Assembly: GCA_902794155.1 (NCBI GenBank)
Contig: CADBGN010000004.1
Location: 1 to 64,000, forward strand
Direction: 5' to 3'
Origin: an uncultured Bacteroidia bacterium
GTDB lineage: Bacteria > Bacteroidota > Bacteroidia > Bacteroidales > F082
DNA length: 64,000 nt
This document shows positions 9,259 to 17,506 of this stretch, in pieces. Under the pieces are notes generated by a model. It was not told where the DNA came from and ran no database searches. It saw only the letters and a list, made by a program, of their open reading frames with translations. Every line of letters starts with the position of its first letter. The first letter of the stretch is position 1. Both the position numbers and the translations under genes were made by a program.

Positions 9259-9320
9259 GGAATGCTGAATGCTGAATGAGGATCTTTGAATTATCAATTT
9301 TCAATTATCAATTTTGAATT
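9244..9320 (+). repeat. Short tandem AATGCTGAATGAGG / AATTATCAATTTT repeats
   Basis: Three imperfect copies of GGAATGCTGAATG followed by two copies of TCAATTATCAATTTT. The stretch overlaps the radical SAM stop codon and runs to just before the next ATG. A similar GAATGATGAATGATGAATG tract precedes obgE (56676-56705, reverse strand). Confidence 0.6.
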
Positions 9321-9321
9321 C

Positions 9322-9684
9322 ATGAAAGTATCACCAGAATATTACGACGAGATATTTCCCTTTAAAGGTGAATGGGACATGGAATCGACTTGCGGCTTGA
9401 AGATTAGGGAAGCGGAAGGCAAGACCTATGTCATCGTTACCGAGTTGTATCAAGACAATCCTGGCACTTCCGTGACCTATGCAGGTCGCAAGTTGGCCGA
9501 CCAGATTTGTGAAGCAAAGAATCTGAAATTGGAAGACATCGTCTATTTGGAATGCACCCCCAATACCAACTCGAAGCTGTCGTTCTACGACGAGGAGTAT
9601 TTCCAAGTGGATTTCTTTGCCGACATGCAGCACAAATACCGCCAGCTCTCGAAGGAAGAAGTGATGAAAATACTAGGTAGATGA
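9322..9684 (+). CDS. Small soluble protein of unknown function in the biosynthetic cluster
   Basis: A 120-residue acidic protein with no signal peptide or membrane segment; I do not recognise the family. It has a single Cys near position 24 (MESTCGLKIRE), a conserved-looking NPGTSVTYAGRKLADQI stretch near 50-66 and a patch rich in Tyr, Phe and Asp near 90-105. ATG 9322 is preferred over the in-frame 9286 ATG, because the extra twelve residues come from the repeat sequence. It overlaps the next gene by 4 nt (ATGA), so it is probably expressed with the hydrolase. A role as an accessory or tailoring factor is inference from location only. Confidence 0.65.
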   Translation: MKVSPEYYDEIFPFKGEWDMESTCGLKIREAEGKTYVIVTELYQDNPGTSVTYAGRKLADQICEAKNLKLEDIVYLECTPNTNSKLSFYDEEYFQVDFFADMQHKYRQLSKEEVMKILGR

Positions 9685-10568
9685 AGAAATTAATACTTGT
9701 ATTCAGTCTATTATTGTTAACAGGGATGGCGAAGGCACAGGTGAAGATTTGGGAAGGATTGGACATCAGCTATGGTAGACGGGTCAAATTGACGTCTTTC
9801 TTGGCCGATGAAAATCCCACAGGCACCGCCGTCATCGTTTGTCCTGGAGGAAGCTATTATTGGCTTGACAAGAAAAACGAAGGCGATACCGTTGCCATGT
9901 GGCTGCAAAGCCAAGGCATCTCTGCTTTTGTGCTCGAATACCGAGCCGCAGGTATTCCTGCGTTTGCTTACCGCCACAGAGCCATCTTCAGAGGACGCCA
10001 ACACCCTGATATGATTACCGATGCACAACGAGCCCTGCAATGGGTGCGTACTCATGCCGAAGAATACCATATCAACCCCGACAAAGTGGGAATGTTAGGC
10101 TTCTCGGCAGGTGGCCATCTGGCGTTGTCGACGGCTTGGTTCCACAATCACGACTTCCTCAAAGATGCTGGTGTCGAAAACGAGACCAACCTTCGCCCTG
10201 CTTTTGTGGGCGCCATCTATCCTGTGGTGACCATGGTGAAACCATACGTCCACAAGCGTTCACGCCGTGGACTGCTCAGCGAGAAGCATCACCGCGATCC
10301 GGTGATGTGTGATTCGCTCTCACTGGAACGTCATGTCCCGGCCGACTGCCCGCCGGTTTTTCTCGCCAACTGCGTTGACGACCCTGTGGTTGACTATCGC
10401 AACTCAGTGGTCCTCGACTCGGCCTTGACCGCAGCCCATGTGGACCACCGTTACATCCAATTTCAGACAGGCGGCCATAGCTTTGGCGCCAGCGAGAAAC
10501 GAGGCACCGCTGAGTGCCGCGAATGGAAGACGGAATTCCTTAAATGGCTCGCCGAAATCAAGTTTTAA
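9681..10568 (+). CDS. Secreted alpha/beta hydrolase (acetyl-esterase-like)
   Basis: A 295-residue protein with a clear signal peptide ending near MAKAQ (residues 1-20). It has an alpha/beta-hydrolase fold with an oxyanion segment VIVCPGGSYYW, the nucleophile elbow GFSAGGHLA (Ser is the central residue), an acidic residue in VDDPVVDYRNS and a histidine in GGHSFGAS, giving a full catalytic triad. It resembles BD-FAE/acetylxylan-esterase-like enzymes of Bacteroidota. Placed inside a lipid/polyene cluster it might cleave an ester of the product in the periplasm, but a hitchhiking sugar esterase is equally possible. The start overlaps the preceding stop. Confidence 0.82.
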   Translation: MKKLILVFSLLLLTGMAKAQVKIWEGLDISYGRRVKLTSFLADENPTGTAVIVCPGGSYYWLDKKNEGDTVAMWLQSQGISAFVLEYRAAGIPAFAYRHRAIFRGRQHPDMITDAQRALQWVRTHAEEYHINPDKVGMLGFSAGGHLALSTAWFHNHDFLKDAGVENETNLRPAFVGAIYPVVTMVKPYVHKRSRRGLLSEKHHRDPVMCDSLSLERHVPADCPPVFLANCVDDPVVDYRNSVVLDSALTAAHVDHRYIQFQTGGHSFGASEKRGTAECREWKTEFLKWLAEIKF

Positions 10569-10584
10569 CCCAACTTTTTGAACG

Positions 10585-11883
10585 ATGATCAACAACGACA
10601 TAGAATACCAGTCCGTAGAACAGATTAAGGCCTATCAAGAAGGCTTGTTGCACGATGCCTTGGTCTATTTGGAGGCACATTCGCCCTACTACCAGAGGAT
10701 GTTCAAGAGCTATGGCATCCAAATCGACAAGATCAAGCATATCGAGGACTTGGTGAAGATCCCTTTCACTGAAAAGAAGGACCTTCAGCTCTTCAACGAT
10801 GAGTTTTTGTGCTGCCCGAAAGATAAAATCATCGACTATATAACCACGTCGGGCACTTTGGGCGACCCCGTCACCTTCGGCTGCTCAGAGAAAGACTTGC
10901 AACGCTTGGCCTTCAATGAGAAGAAGTCGTTTGAATGCGCTGGCGTACATGCAGGCAATGTGGTGCAGTTGATGACCACCTTGGACAAGCGTTTCATGGC
11001 AGGTTTGGCTTATTTTCTCGGTCTTCGTGAGTTGGGCGCGGGCGTCATTCGCGTGGGCAATGGCATCCCTGAGTTGCAGTGGGACACCATCCGTCGCATC
11101 AAGCCCGACACCATCATGTGCGTGCCGTCGTTTATCCTGAAATTGATCCAATATGCCGAAGAACACGGCATCGACTATAAGAACAGCAGCATCCGTCGTA
11201 TCATCGGCATCGGCGAGGGCTTGCGCGATCAAGACTTCAACCTCAACCTCTTGGGCAAGAAGATCAAGGAGAAATGGGATGTGCAGCTTTTTGCCACTTA
11301 TTCCTCGACGGAGATGGGTGCCACCTTCTCGGAATGCGAGTATGGCCTCGGCGGCCACGTACACCCCGAATTGATTATCGTGGAAATCATCGGTGAAGAC
11401 GGCTTGCCCGTTCCCGATGGTCAGCCTGGCGAAATCGTGGTCACCACCCTTGGCGTGGAAGCCATGCCGCTGCTGCGTTTCCGCACGGGCGACATTGCCG
11501 CCAAGATTGTCGAGCAATGCAAGTGTGGACGTAACTCCTACCGCCTTACGCCGCTTGTGGGCCGTAAGAACAACATGATCAAGTTGAAAGGCACCACGCT
11601 CTATCCACCTGCGATCAACGATGTGTTGGACAACACCGACTATGTGGAGAACTACGTCATCGAGGTGCGCCAGAGCGAGGCCGGCACCGATGATGTGGTG
11701 GTGAAGATAGGCCTGAAGTACCAGCCTGATTTTGATGTTGTCAAGGTGTTGAAGGACAGTTTCCGCTCGCGCATCCGCGTGGCCCCTGCCATTGAGATTC
11801 ATCTTGTGGACGAAATCAGACAGATCAACTATCCCGCCAAGAGCCGCAAACCTATCAAATTCATCGACTTAAGAAACAAATGA
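10585..11883 (+). CDS. Phenylacetate-CoA-ligase-like adenylate-forming enzyme
   Basis: A 432-residue ANL-superfamily enzyme of the short PaaK-like type. The P-loop-like adenylation motif is TTSGTLGDPVTFG (about 87-99). A second AMP-binding motif is ATYSSTEMGATFSE, and the hinge region follows RFRTGDIAA. The C-terminal PaaK-type lid begins near VGRKNNMIKLKGTTLYP. These enzymes activate aryl or alkyl carboxylates as acyl-AMP and then thioesters. In a polyene pathway it may activate the aromatic starter or load a finished acid for transfer. It is followed with a 4-nt overlap by the acyltransferase, which could use the activated product. Confidence 0.85.
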   Translation: MINNDIEYQSVEQIKAYQEGLLHDALVYLEAHSPYYQRMFKSYGIQIDKIKHIEDLVKIPFTEKKDLQLFNDEFLCCPKDKIIDYITTSGTLGDPVTFGCSEKDLQRLAFNEKKSFECAGVHAGNVVQLMTTLDKRFMAGLAYFLGLRELGAGVIRVGNGIPELQWDTIRRIKPDTIMCVPSFILKLIQYAEEHGIDYKNSSIRRIIGIGEGLRDQDFNLNLLGKKIKEKWDVQLFATYSSTEMGATFSECEYGLGGHVHPELIIVEIIGEDGLPVPDGQPGEIVVTTLGVEAMPLLRFRTGDIAAKIVEQCKCGRNSYRLTPLVGRKNNMIKLKGTTLYPPAINDVLDNTDYVENYVIEVRQSEAGTDDVVVKIGLKYQPDFDVVKVLKDSFRSRIRVAPAIEIHLVDEIRQINYPAKSRKPIKFIDLRNK

Positions 11884-12992
11884 CGACCAACTTCGACGAT
11901 ATTAGACCCTTCAACGAGGATGAGATTTCTGCCGCCACGCAACGCATGGCCGACAGCAATGTGATCCCCGCTATCGCCCAATATCTCGGTGTCCCAGCAG
12001 AGGCCCTTCGTGACCGCATCAGGAGCATTAAGACCTTACAGGAATTCCAGTTGGGCCTGCTCAAAGAGGTGATTGAAATCTTGCTGAAAAAGACCACCAC
12101 ACAGTTCGATTGGACGGGGGTGGAGAACATCGACGAGAAGAAGCCTTATCTGTTTGTTTCCAACCATCGTGACATTGTACTCGACGCGATGTTCCTACAA
12201 TATATCTTGTGCGCAGCCGGACAAAACACCTGTCAGATTACCTTCGGCAGCAACCTGATGTCGCATCCTTTCGTCATCGACTTTGGCAAGGTCAACAAGA
12301 TGTTCCGTACCGAACGAGGTGGTTCGCCCAAAGAGTTCTATAACAGCATGATGCACATGTCGGAATACATGCGTCATGTCATCACCGAGGTACACGAGTC
12401 GGTATGGATTGCCCAACGCAACGGCCGCACCAAAAACGGCATCGACGCCACTGACCCCGCCATCATCAAGATGTTCGGCATGAGCCGCCGCGATGACAGG
12501 GTGGTCTCGTTGGCTGAGCTCAATATCGTACCTGTGGCGGTGTCCTACGAATGGGAGTCGTGCGACAAATTGAAGACCTTGGAACTGTACCAGACCAAGA
12601 AAAACGGCCATTACGAAAAGCAGCCCAACGAAGATCTTAACAGTATCTTGACCGGCATCATGCAGCCCAAGGGCCATGTGCATTTCCATGTATGTCCTCA
12701 AGTTACCAAAGCCGACCTTATCGCCATGAACGACTGTCCTTCGGGCGAGTTCTACAAGCGTGTGGCCGAGCTGATGGACAGCCGCATCAATCCGCATTTC
12801 TATCTCCATCCGAACAACTACATTGCCCACGACCTGCGGAGCGGCAGCGAAACATACGCTGGGCATTATACTAATGAGCAAAAAGAAACATTCATCAAAT
12901 ATATGGATTGGATGAACGATTATCCTGATTTTGACCGTTCAGAATTGGAGGAAATTTTCTTGGGGATTTATGCAAATCCGGTAGGACATTGA
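11880..12992 (+). CDS. PlsC-like acyltransferase
   Basis: A 370-residue protein with an acyltransferase core near 85-260. The first motif, FVSNHRDIVLDAMF (His96), is the form of the HX4D block common in Bacteroidota homologues; here the histidine is followed by Asp98 and Asp102 rather than an exact HX4D spacing. A helical N-terminal extension of about 80 residues precedes it. No membrane segment is obvious. The start overlaps the preceding ligase stop (ATGA), so coupled use of an activated acyl group is likely. It is the second acyltransferase of the cluster after the exporter fusion. Confidence 0.78.
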   Translation: MTTNFDDIRPFNEDEISAATQRMADSNVIPAIAQYLGVPAEALRDRIRSIKTLQEFQLGLLKEVIEILLKKTTTQFDWTGVENIDEKKPYLFVSNHRDIVLDAMFLQYILCAAGQNTCQITFGSNLMSHPFVIDFGKVNKMFRTERGGSPKEFYNSMMHMSEYMRHVITEVHESVWIAQRNGRTKNGIDATDPAIIKMFGMSRRDDRVVSLAELNIVPVAVSYEWESCDKLKTLELYQTKKNGHYEKQPNEDLNSILTGIMQPKGHVHFHVCPQVTKADLIAMNDCPSGEFYKRVAELMDSRINPHFYLHPNNYIAHDLRSGSETYAGHYTNEQKETFIKYMDWMNDYPDFDRSELEEIFLGIYANPVGH

Positions 12993-13049
12993 GTTTTGCA
13001 CGATTTTTGTAGTAATTAGTAATTGCTATTAACTATAAATTCATTGATT

Positions 13050-13640
13050 ATGAAAAAGTTATGCTTTTTTCTAATGATAATGATTGCCAGTTTTGTAGCC
13101 GTGGCACAGGAAACTGGTACCGTTGCCGAACAAGGCGAGATGGTGCGCAAAAGATCAAAATTGTGTTTCCTTAACGGCACCGAAAAGGTAGTCATCCCAG
13201 AAACTGATTTGAAGCAACTTCTTGACGAAGAGGCTTATGATTCATACTGCGCTGGCAGAAGGCTTTTCAAAATAGGAACAGGACTCACCTATGGTGGAGT
13301 TGGCGTTGTTGCGGCTGGAGTGGGAGTAGCGGTGCTTGGAGCACATTATATGAGTACCAGTGACACTCCTCATAGTGAAGATGACCAGTATATTATGGGT
13401 AGTAAGGTATTTGTGTCGGGTGTCGGGTTTTGTATTTATAGTAGTATGATGATTATTCCAGCAGGATTGGTTCTTCATGGCATAGGGGCAGGGAAAATCA
13501 GTGGAATTGCCGATGATTACAACCTAAACAATAAAAAAACGGCTGTTTCTTGTCGTTTTTCCCCTGCCATTATGCCCGTAAATGTTCCGCAATCACAGGG
13601 CAATATGGCGTACGGAATGACGTTCAGCGTCAATTTCTAG
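13050..13640 (+). CDS. Exported hypothetical protein with outer-membrane-like C-terminus
   Basis: A 196-residue protein with a signal peptide (residues 1-20, ending VAVAQ), then two glycine-rich hydrophobic stretches (about 70-95 and 115-145) and the ending AYGMTFSVNF. I do not recognise the family. The end resembles the truncated gene at bases 1-46. ATG 13050 is preferred over 13023 because it opens the signal peptide directly. Its TAG stop overlaps the TAG of the convergent ligase gene (CTAG at 13637-13640). Confidence 0.6.
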   Translation: MKKLCFFLMIMIASFVAVAQETGTVAEQGEMVRKRSKLCFLNGTEKVVIPETDLKQLLDEEAYDSYCAGRRLFKIGTGLTYGGVGVVAAGVGVAVLGAHYMSTSDTPHSEDDQYIMGSKVFVSGVGFCIYSSMMIIPAGLVLHGIGAGKISGIADDYNLNNKKTAVSCRFSPAIMPVNVPQSQGNMAYGMTFSVNF

Positions 13641-15253
13641 TCTTTGATCAGTTTTTTGTAATCAACCTTTCCGTTGCCGTTCATCGGCAAGGCATCAATG
13701 AATTCGATGGCCGCTGGAACGAGGTGTACTGGTAAGTTCGCCTCACAGTAGGCTATCAGTTCTTTTATGGTGGCTTGGGTGTCGGAATCCTTCAGCACCA
13801 CAAACGCCTTCGGTAAATGACTTTCTGAATGATTGGGATCCTGCATGGGCACCACGGCACAAGCTGCCACCGATGGGTGCTGCATCAAGCAGTCTTCAAT
13901 CTCCACGGGAAATACTTTGGAGCCGTCGTGACGGACAATCATGCGCTTTTTGCGACCGATCACGAAGATGTTACCCTCTTCGTCCACATAACCCATGTCG
14001 CCCGTGTGCAGCCATTGATGGCCATCGGCATGGGTCTGGATGAGATTTTTGGTGGCTTCCTCGTTTTTATAATATCCGAGGAACTTCAATTCCGATCGCA
14101 CGCAAATCTCATCATCAAAGGTCTTGACTTCGTAACACTTCACGGGTTGGCCCGAAAAGCCTTGTTTGTATTGGTAAGGGCTGCCTTGCGGGGTGAATGA
14201 GATGACGCCTGCCGTCTCAGTCATGCCGTAGGCTTTCGTGACGTCGTAGCGGCAGCCACCTTGATGCAGGCACTCATTGATGCGTTTTTCGAAGGCGGTG
14301 TTTAAGATGTCGCCTGCTACATTGATGGATTTCAGGTAGGAGAAGTCTTCATTGACCTCTTTTTTCTCGTTGACGAAATCCCAATAGGCTGGCACCGAGA
14401 AGACATGCTGCGGCTTGTATTGGGTCAGGAGTTTGAGGAATTCCTCGCGAGGTGCGATAGGGATGACGACGACGCGCATGCCTTGGAACAACGGAAGCAT
14501 CAGGGTGTTGGCCCCAAAGAAAGCAAAGATGGGCAAGATGCAGAGCGCGGTGTCGTCGCTCGAAATGTTGTTGAGAACAGGTGGGTCGGGGAACATGGAG
14601 TGCATGATGTTCTCAGTGGAGAGCATCACGCTTTTCACAGTACCCGTGGTGCCGCTGGTCTGGAATAGGGCAGCCATCTCGTCGGGAATCCAATGGTATG
14701 GCTCGGTTTCGTCCCGGCCTTGTGCCGTCTTGTAAAAGTCTTTCCAATGGCAGAATTTCTTGTGTTTCCTGAACACTTTTCTCCTTCCGTTGAACCACTC
14801 GCCTACGCCGAACCAGAACGAGGCAACCGGGATGGAATCGGCACCCGAGCACACCACGACTTTCTCCACATTAAGCTGAGCGTCGGCGGTAGCTAAGCTG
14901 GCCGAGTAGAGACCCATGACAAACAGCATCTTGGAGTGTGTCCTGTCGACGATCTTGCAAAACTCTTCGGGCGTGTATCTGACATCGATCATGCAGGGGA
15001 TGGCGCCGATTTTGTTCAGTGCCAGGAAACACATCAACGACTCGGGCATGGAAGGTAAAGCCAGACAGATGATGTCGCCACGTTTCACTCCATGTTTTCG
15101 GAAAGCCAAAGCCGTGATGTCAACGCGTTCCAGTAACTGCTTGAACGTCGTCTCCATTTTGAAATAACACAAGGCAATTTTATCGGAATACTTTTCAACA
15201 GCCTCCTTAAATGTTTCATACAAACCTAGAGTTTCTTTCGTACTGGCGGTCAT
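13637..15253 (-). CDS. Acyl-CoA/acyl-ACP synthetase, AMP-binding family
   Basis: A 538-residue ANL ligase. The AMP-binding signature is FQTSGTTGTVKSVMLS, the A5-type motif is KAYGMTETAGVIS, the A7/A8 motifs are WLHTGDMGYVDEEG and GRKKRMIVRHDGSKV, and the C-terminal catalytic lysine lies in NGNGKVDYKKL. It would activate a fatty or aryl acid with ATP. The frame is open to 15292, but the ATG at 15253 (MTASTKETLG) gives a standard N-terminus. It is the only cluster gene on the reverse strand, convergent with the exported protein and divergent from the BtrH-like gene. It is the second adenylate-forming enzyme here, so the pathway may load two different acids. Confidence 0.85.
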   Translation of the reverse strand: MTASTKETLGLYETFKEAVEKYSDKIALCYFKMETTFKQLLERVDITALAFRKHGVKRGDIICLALPSMPESLMCFLALNKIGAIPCMIDVRYTPEEFCKIVDRTHSKMLFVMGLYSASLATADAQLNVEKVVVCSGADSIPVASFWFGVGEWFNGRRKVFRKHKKFCHWKDFYKTAQGRDETEPYHWIPDEMAALFQTSGTTGTVKSVMLSTENIMHSMFPDPPVLNNISSDDTALCILPIFAFFGANTLMLPLFQGMRVVVIPIAPREEFLKLLTQYKPQHVFSVPAYWDFVNEKKEVNEDFSYLKSINVAGDILNTAFEKRINECLHQGGCRYDVTKAYGMTETAGVISFTPQGSPYQYKQGFSGQPVKCYEVKTFDDEICVRSELKFLGYYKNEEATKNLIQTHADGHQWLHTGDMGYVDEEGNIFVIGRKKRMIVRHDGSKVFPVEIEDCLMQHPSVAACAVVPMQDPNHSESHLPKAFVVLKDSDTQATIKELIAYCEANLPVHLVPAAIEFIDALPMNGNGKVDYKKLIKD

Positions 15254-15369
15254 GATTGCTGTTCCTATCAAAATTGGTTGGCAAAGATACAAAAACTTCT
15301 TAATAGTTTAGAAAAGGCAGGGTTTCGTTGGAAAAAAGCAGCAAATGAATTAATAAAAAGAAAAAGTCG

Positions 15370-15377
15370 TATTTTTG
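15370..15377 (+). promoter_or_regulatory. -7 box (TATTTTTG) for the BtrH-like gene
   Basis: TAnnTTTG box in the context AAGTCGTATTTTTGCGC, 29 nt before ATG 15407. The AAGTCGTA lead is shared with the tRNA-Cys and U32 promoters. Confidence 0.6.
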
Positions 15378-15406
15378 CGCCAAATTATCATAAATCGTCA
15401 AAAATC

Positions 15407-16462
15407 ATGGCCATAGAAAATTATCCTAATCAGCGTAAGAAGCACTGCGAGACAGGTACGCTTCTGAATATGCTGAAATACTATGGCTACGAAGGAATGA
15501 GCGAAACCATGGCCTTCGGCATAGGTTCGGGATTCAATTTTGTTTACTCACCTTTCTTGAGGATGCGTGGCGTGAAGTTGCCGATGTTTCGTATCCGTCC
15601 CGGACTGATTGCAAAGAACTATTGCGAAAGAATGGGCATCGGTTTCCATTATGAGGAATTTGGCAACCGTGTCAACAAGTCAATGAAAGCCCTTGACGAA
15701 TTGGTCGACCAGCAGATACCGGTTGGCCTTGTGGTCAATGTGGCTCGTCTTCACTATTTTTCGCCTGTGGTCAACGAGTCAAATTTCAATGGACATGTGC
15801 TCACGGTCATCGGCAAAGAAGGGTCGAATTACACCATCGCCGACTCCGACACGCGCTTGACCACCGACGACTACGTTTTCTTGACTGAAGACGTCATGCG
15901 CAAGAGCCGTTTTGTATCAGGCTTGGCAGCCCCTCATGGCAAAATGTTCTATATCGATCCGCTTCCTAAAGGTTTTGGCGAGAACAAAGACCTCAAGCCT
16001 GCCATAATACAAGGTCTTGAAGAATCGTGCCGACGGATGCTTCGGGTACCCGTGCCTTTCTATGGCTGGACAGGTTTGAATTGTTTCGCCAGAAGCCTTA
16101 AGATGTGGAAGGTGTGGTTCTCCGAGAATCTGATAGGTTTCATTTTGCTTTGGATTTATCGGTTGATTGAGACGACGGGCACTGGTGGTGCCGGCCATCG
16201 TTACATGTACGCTGACTTTCTCAACGAAGCCGCCGAGTTGTTTGACAGTGAAGTGTTGGCCGACTGCGCCAATCTGATGAATGCCGATGCCGATTCGTGG
16301 CGCCAGTTCTCGCTCGACAGCCGTCGTTACATGAAGAGTGATAACATCACCTTGAGGGAGATGTCAGAGTTGCTGGAGACGATCGGTCAGCAGGAAAAAC
16401 GGATTTTCGAAAAGATCGACACAGAATTCTTGCACTCCGACTTGGTGCGTAAATATGCATAA
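15407..16462 (+). CDS. BtrH N-terminal-domain/DUF4872-like protein
   Basis: A 351-residue protein. The N-terminal half resembles the BtrH N-terminal domain of cysteine-peptidase-like acyl-transfer proteins, with HCETGTLLNMLKYYGY near 13-28 (Cys14), MSETMAFGIGSG, and a later NGHVLTVIGKEGSNYTIADS segment supplying the His/Asp part. BtrH moves an acyl group from a carrier protein onto a product, so a role in product release or amide/ester formation is plausible. The C-terminal half (about 210-351) is helical and fits DUF4872. ATG 15407 is chosen because it follows a promoter box; the longer frame overlaps the divergent ligase start. GpsA follows 20 nt later. Confidence 0.72.
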   Translation: MAIENYPNQRKKHCETGTLLNMLKYYGYEGMSETMAFGIGSGFNFVYSPFLRMRGVKLPMFRIRPGLIAKNYCERMGIGFHYEEFGNRVNKSMKALDELVDQQIPVGLVVNVARLHYFSPVVNESNFNGHVLTVIGKEGSNYTIADSDTRLTTDDYVFLTEDVMRKSRFVSGLAAPHGKMFYIDPLPKGFGENKDLKPAIIQGLEESCRRMLRVPVPFYGWTGLNCFARSLKMWKVWFSENLIGFILLWIYRLIETTGTGGAGHRYMYADFLNEAAELFDSEVLADCANLMNADADSWRQFSLDSRRYMKSDNITLREMSELLETIGQQEKRIFEKIDTEFLHSDLVRKYA

Positions 16463-16482
16463 ATCAAACAGAGAATAACATC

Positions 16483-17493
16483 ATGGGTCCGCTCATCCAA
16501 AAGACATCGCGTTGCGCCGTCATCGGACACGGCAGTTGGGCTACGGCCATCACTAAGGTGTTGATCATGAACGAGTCGTCGGTCTGCTGGTACGTCCGCA
16601 ACCAGGAAGTGCTTGAGTCGCTGCGCACCGAAGGTCGCAACTGTCGCTACCTCTCTGATGTCGAGTTCGACATGAGCCGCATCCACCTCACTGATGATGT
16701 GAACGAGACCGTGGAATGGGCCGACATCATCTTTTTGGTGACCCCCGCACCTTACTTGAAGTGCTATCTCTCCGACCTGAAGACCCCTTTGAAAGACAAG
16801 ATGGTGGTTTCGGCCATCAAGGGCATCATACCCAAGGACAATCTGTTTGTCACGGACTATCTGAAGCAAAACTATGGCTTGACGGATGCGCAGTTGTGCT
16901 GCATCAGTGGCCCGACGCATGCCGAGGAGGTGAGTCACGGAAGACTGACCTACATGACTTTTGCCTGTTCCAACATAGGTAACGCCCGTGTCATAGGTGA
17001 GAAGCTGAAGGCGCCCTTCGTCAAAGTGAATTGCTTGAGGGACATGAGTTATTTGGAGCATTCTTCGGTGCTGAAAAACATCTATTCCGTCATGGTGGGC
17101 ATGGCGATGGGCTTGGGTTATGGCGACAACTTCATCGCCGTGTTGGTCTCCAACTGCATCAAGGAGATGTATTTCTTGTTGTCTCCCCAAAGCGTCAACG
17201 ACCTTACCAAGTTCAACCCGTCCAATTTCTTTGGCGACTTGCTCGTGTCGTGCTATTCGAGCCACAGCCGCAACCGTCAGCTGGGTGTGTTGATCGGTCG
17301 TGGCAACACAGTGAAGACGGCCCTTAACGAGATGACCATGGTGGCTGAGGGTTATTATTCCTCGGCGATGTTGCCTTTCCTGCCCGAGGAGCAGCGCCGT
17401 CAGCTTCCTATTGCTGAAAAAGCATACCAAGTCATGCATCAAGGCATGTCGGCACGCAAGGCCATGAAAGACCTTGAAGACCTTTTGGAATAA
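16483..17493 (+). CDS. gpsA: NAD(P)H-dependent glycerol-3-phosphate dehydrogenase
   Basis: A 336-residue enzyme that reduces dihydroxyacetone phosphate to sn-glycerol-3-phosphate for phospholipid synthesis. The N-terminal Rossmann motif is AVIGHGSWATA (GxGxxA, about 13-22). ISGPTHAEEV corresponds to the usual SGPSFAxEV block, and the catalytic lysine is in SSVLKNIYSVMVGMAMG; the family helix LGVLIGRGNTVKTAL is also present. It lies directly behind the BtrH-like gene and is probably co-transcribed. It may be the ordinary housekeeping copy or supply G3P to the two acyltransferases of the cluster; the window cannot decide. Confidence 0.9.
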   Translation: MGPLIQKTSRCAVIGHGSWATAITKVLIMNESSVCWYVRNQEVLESLRTEGRNCRYLSDVEFDMSRIHLTDDVNETVEWADIIFLVTPAPYLKCYLSDLKTPLKDKMVVSAIKGIIPKDNLFVTDYLKQNYGLTDAQLCCISGPTHAEEVSHGRLTYMTFACSNIGNARVIGEKLKAPFVKVNCLRDMSYLEHSSVLKNIYSVMVGMAMGLGYGDNFIAVLVSNCIKEMYFLLSPQSVNDLTKFNPSNFFGDLLVSCYSSHSRNRQLGVLIGRGNTVKTALNEMTMVAEGYYSSAMLPFLPEEQRRQLPIAEKAYQVMHQGMSARKAMKDLEDLLE

Positions 17494-17506
17494 TATCTAG
17501 ATAAGT

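Noticed and set aside
10885..11802. 305-codon reverse-strand frame opposite the PaaK-like ligase
   Set aside because: Antisense to a gene with all ANL motifs; rich in His, Asp and Val as expected from a complementary reading, no domain seen.
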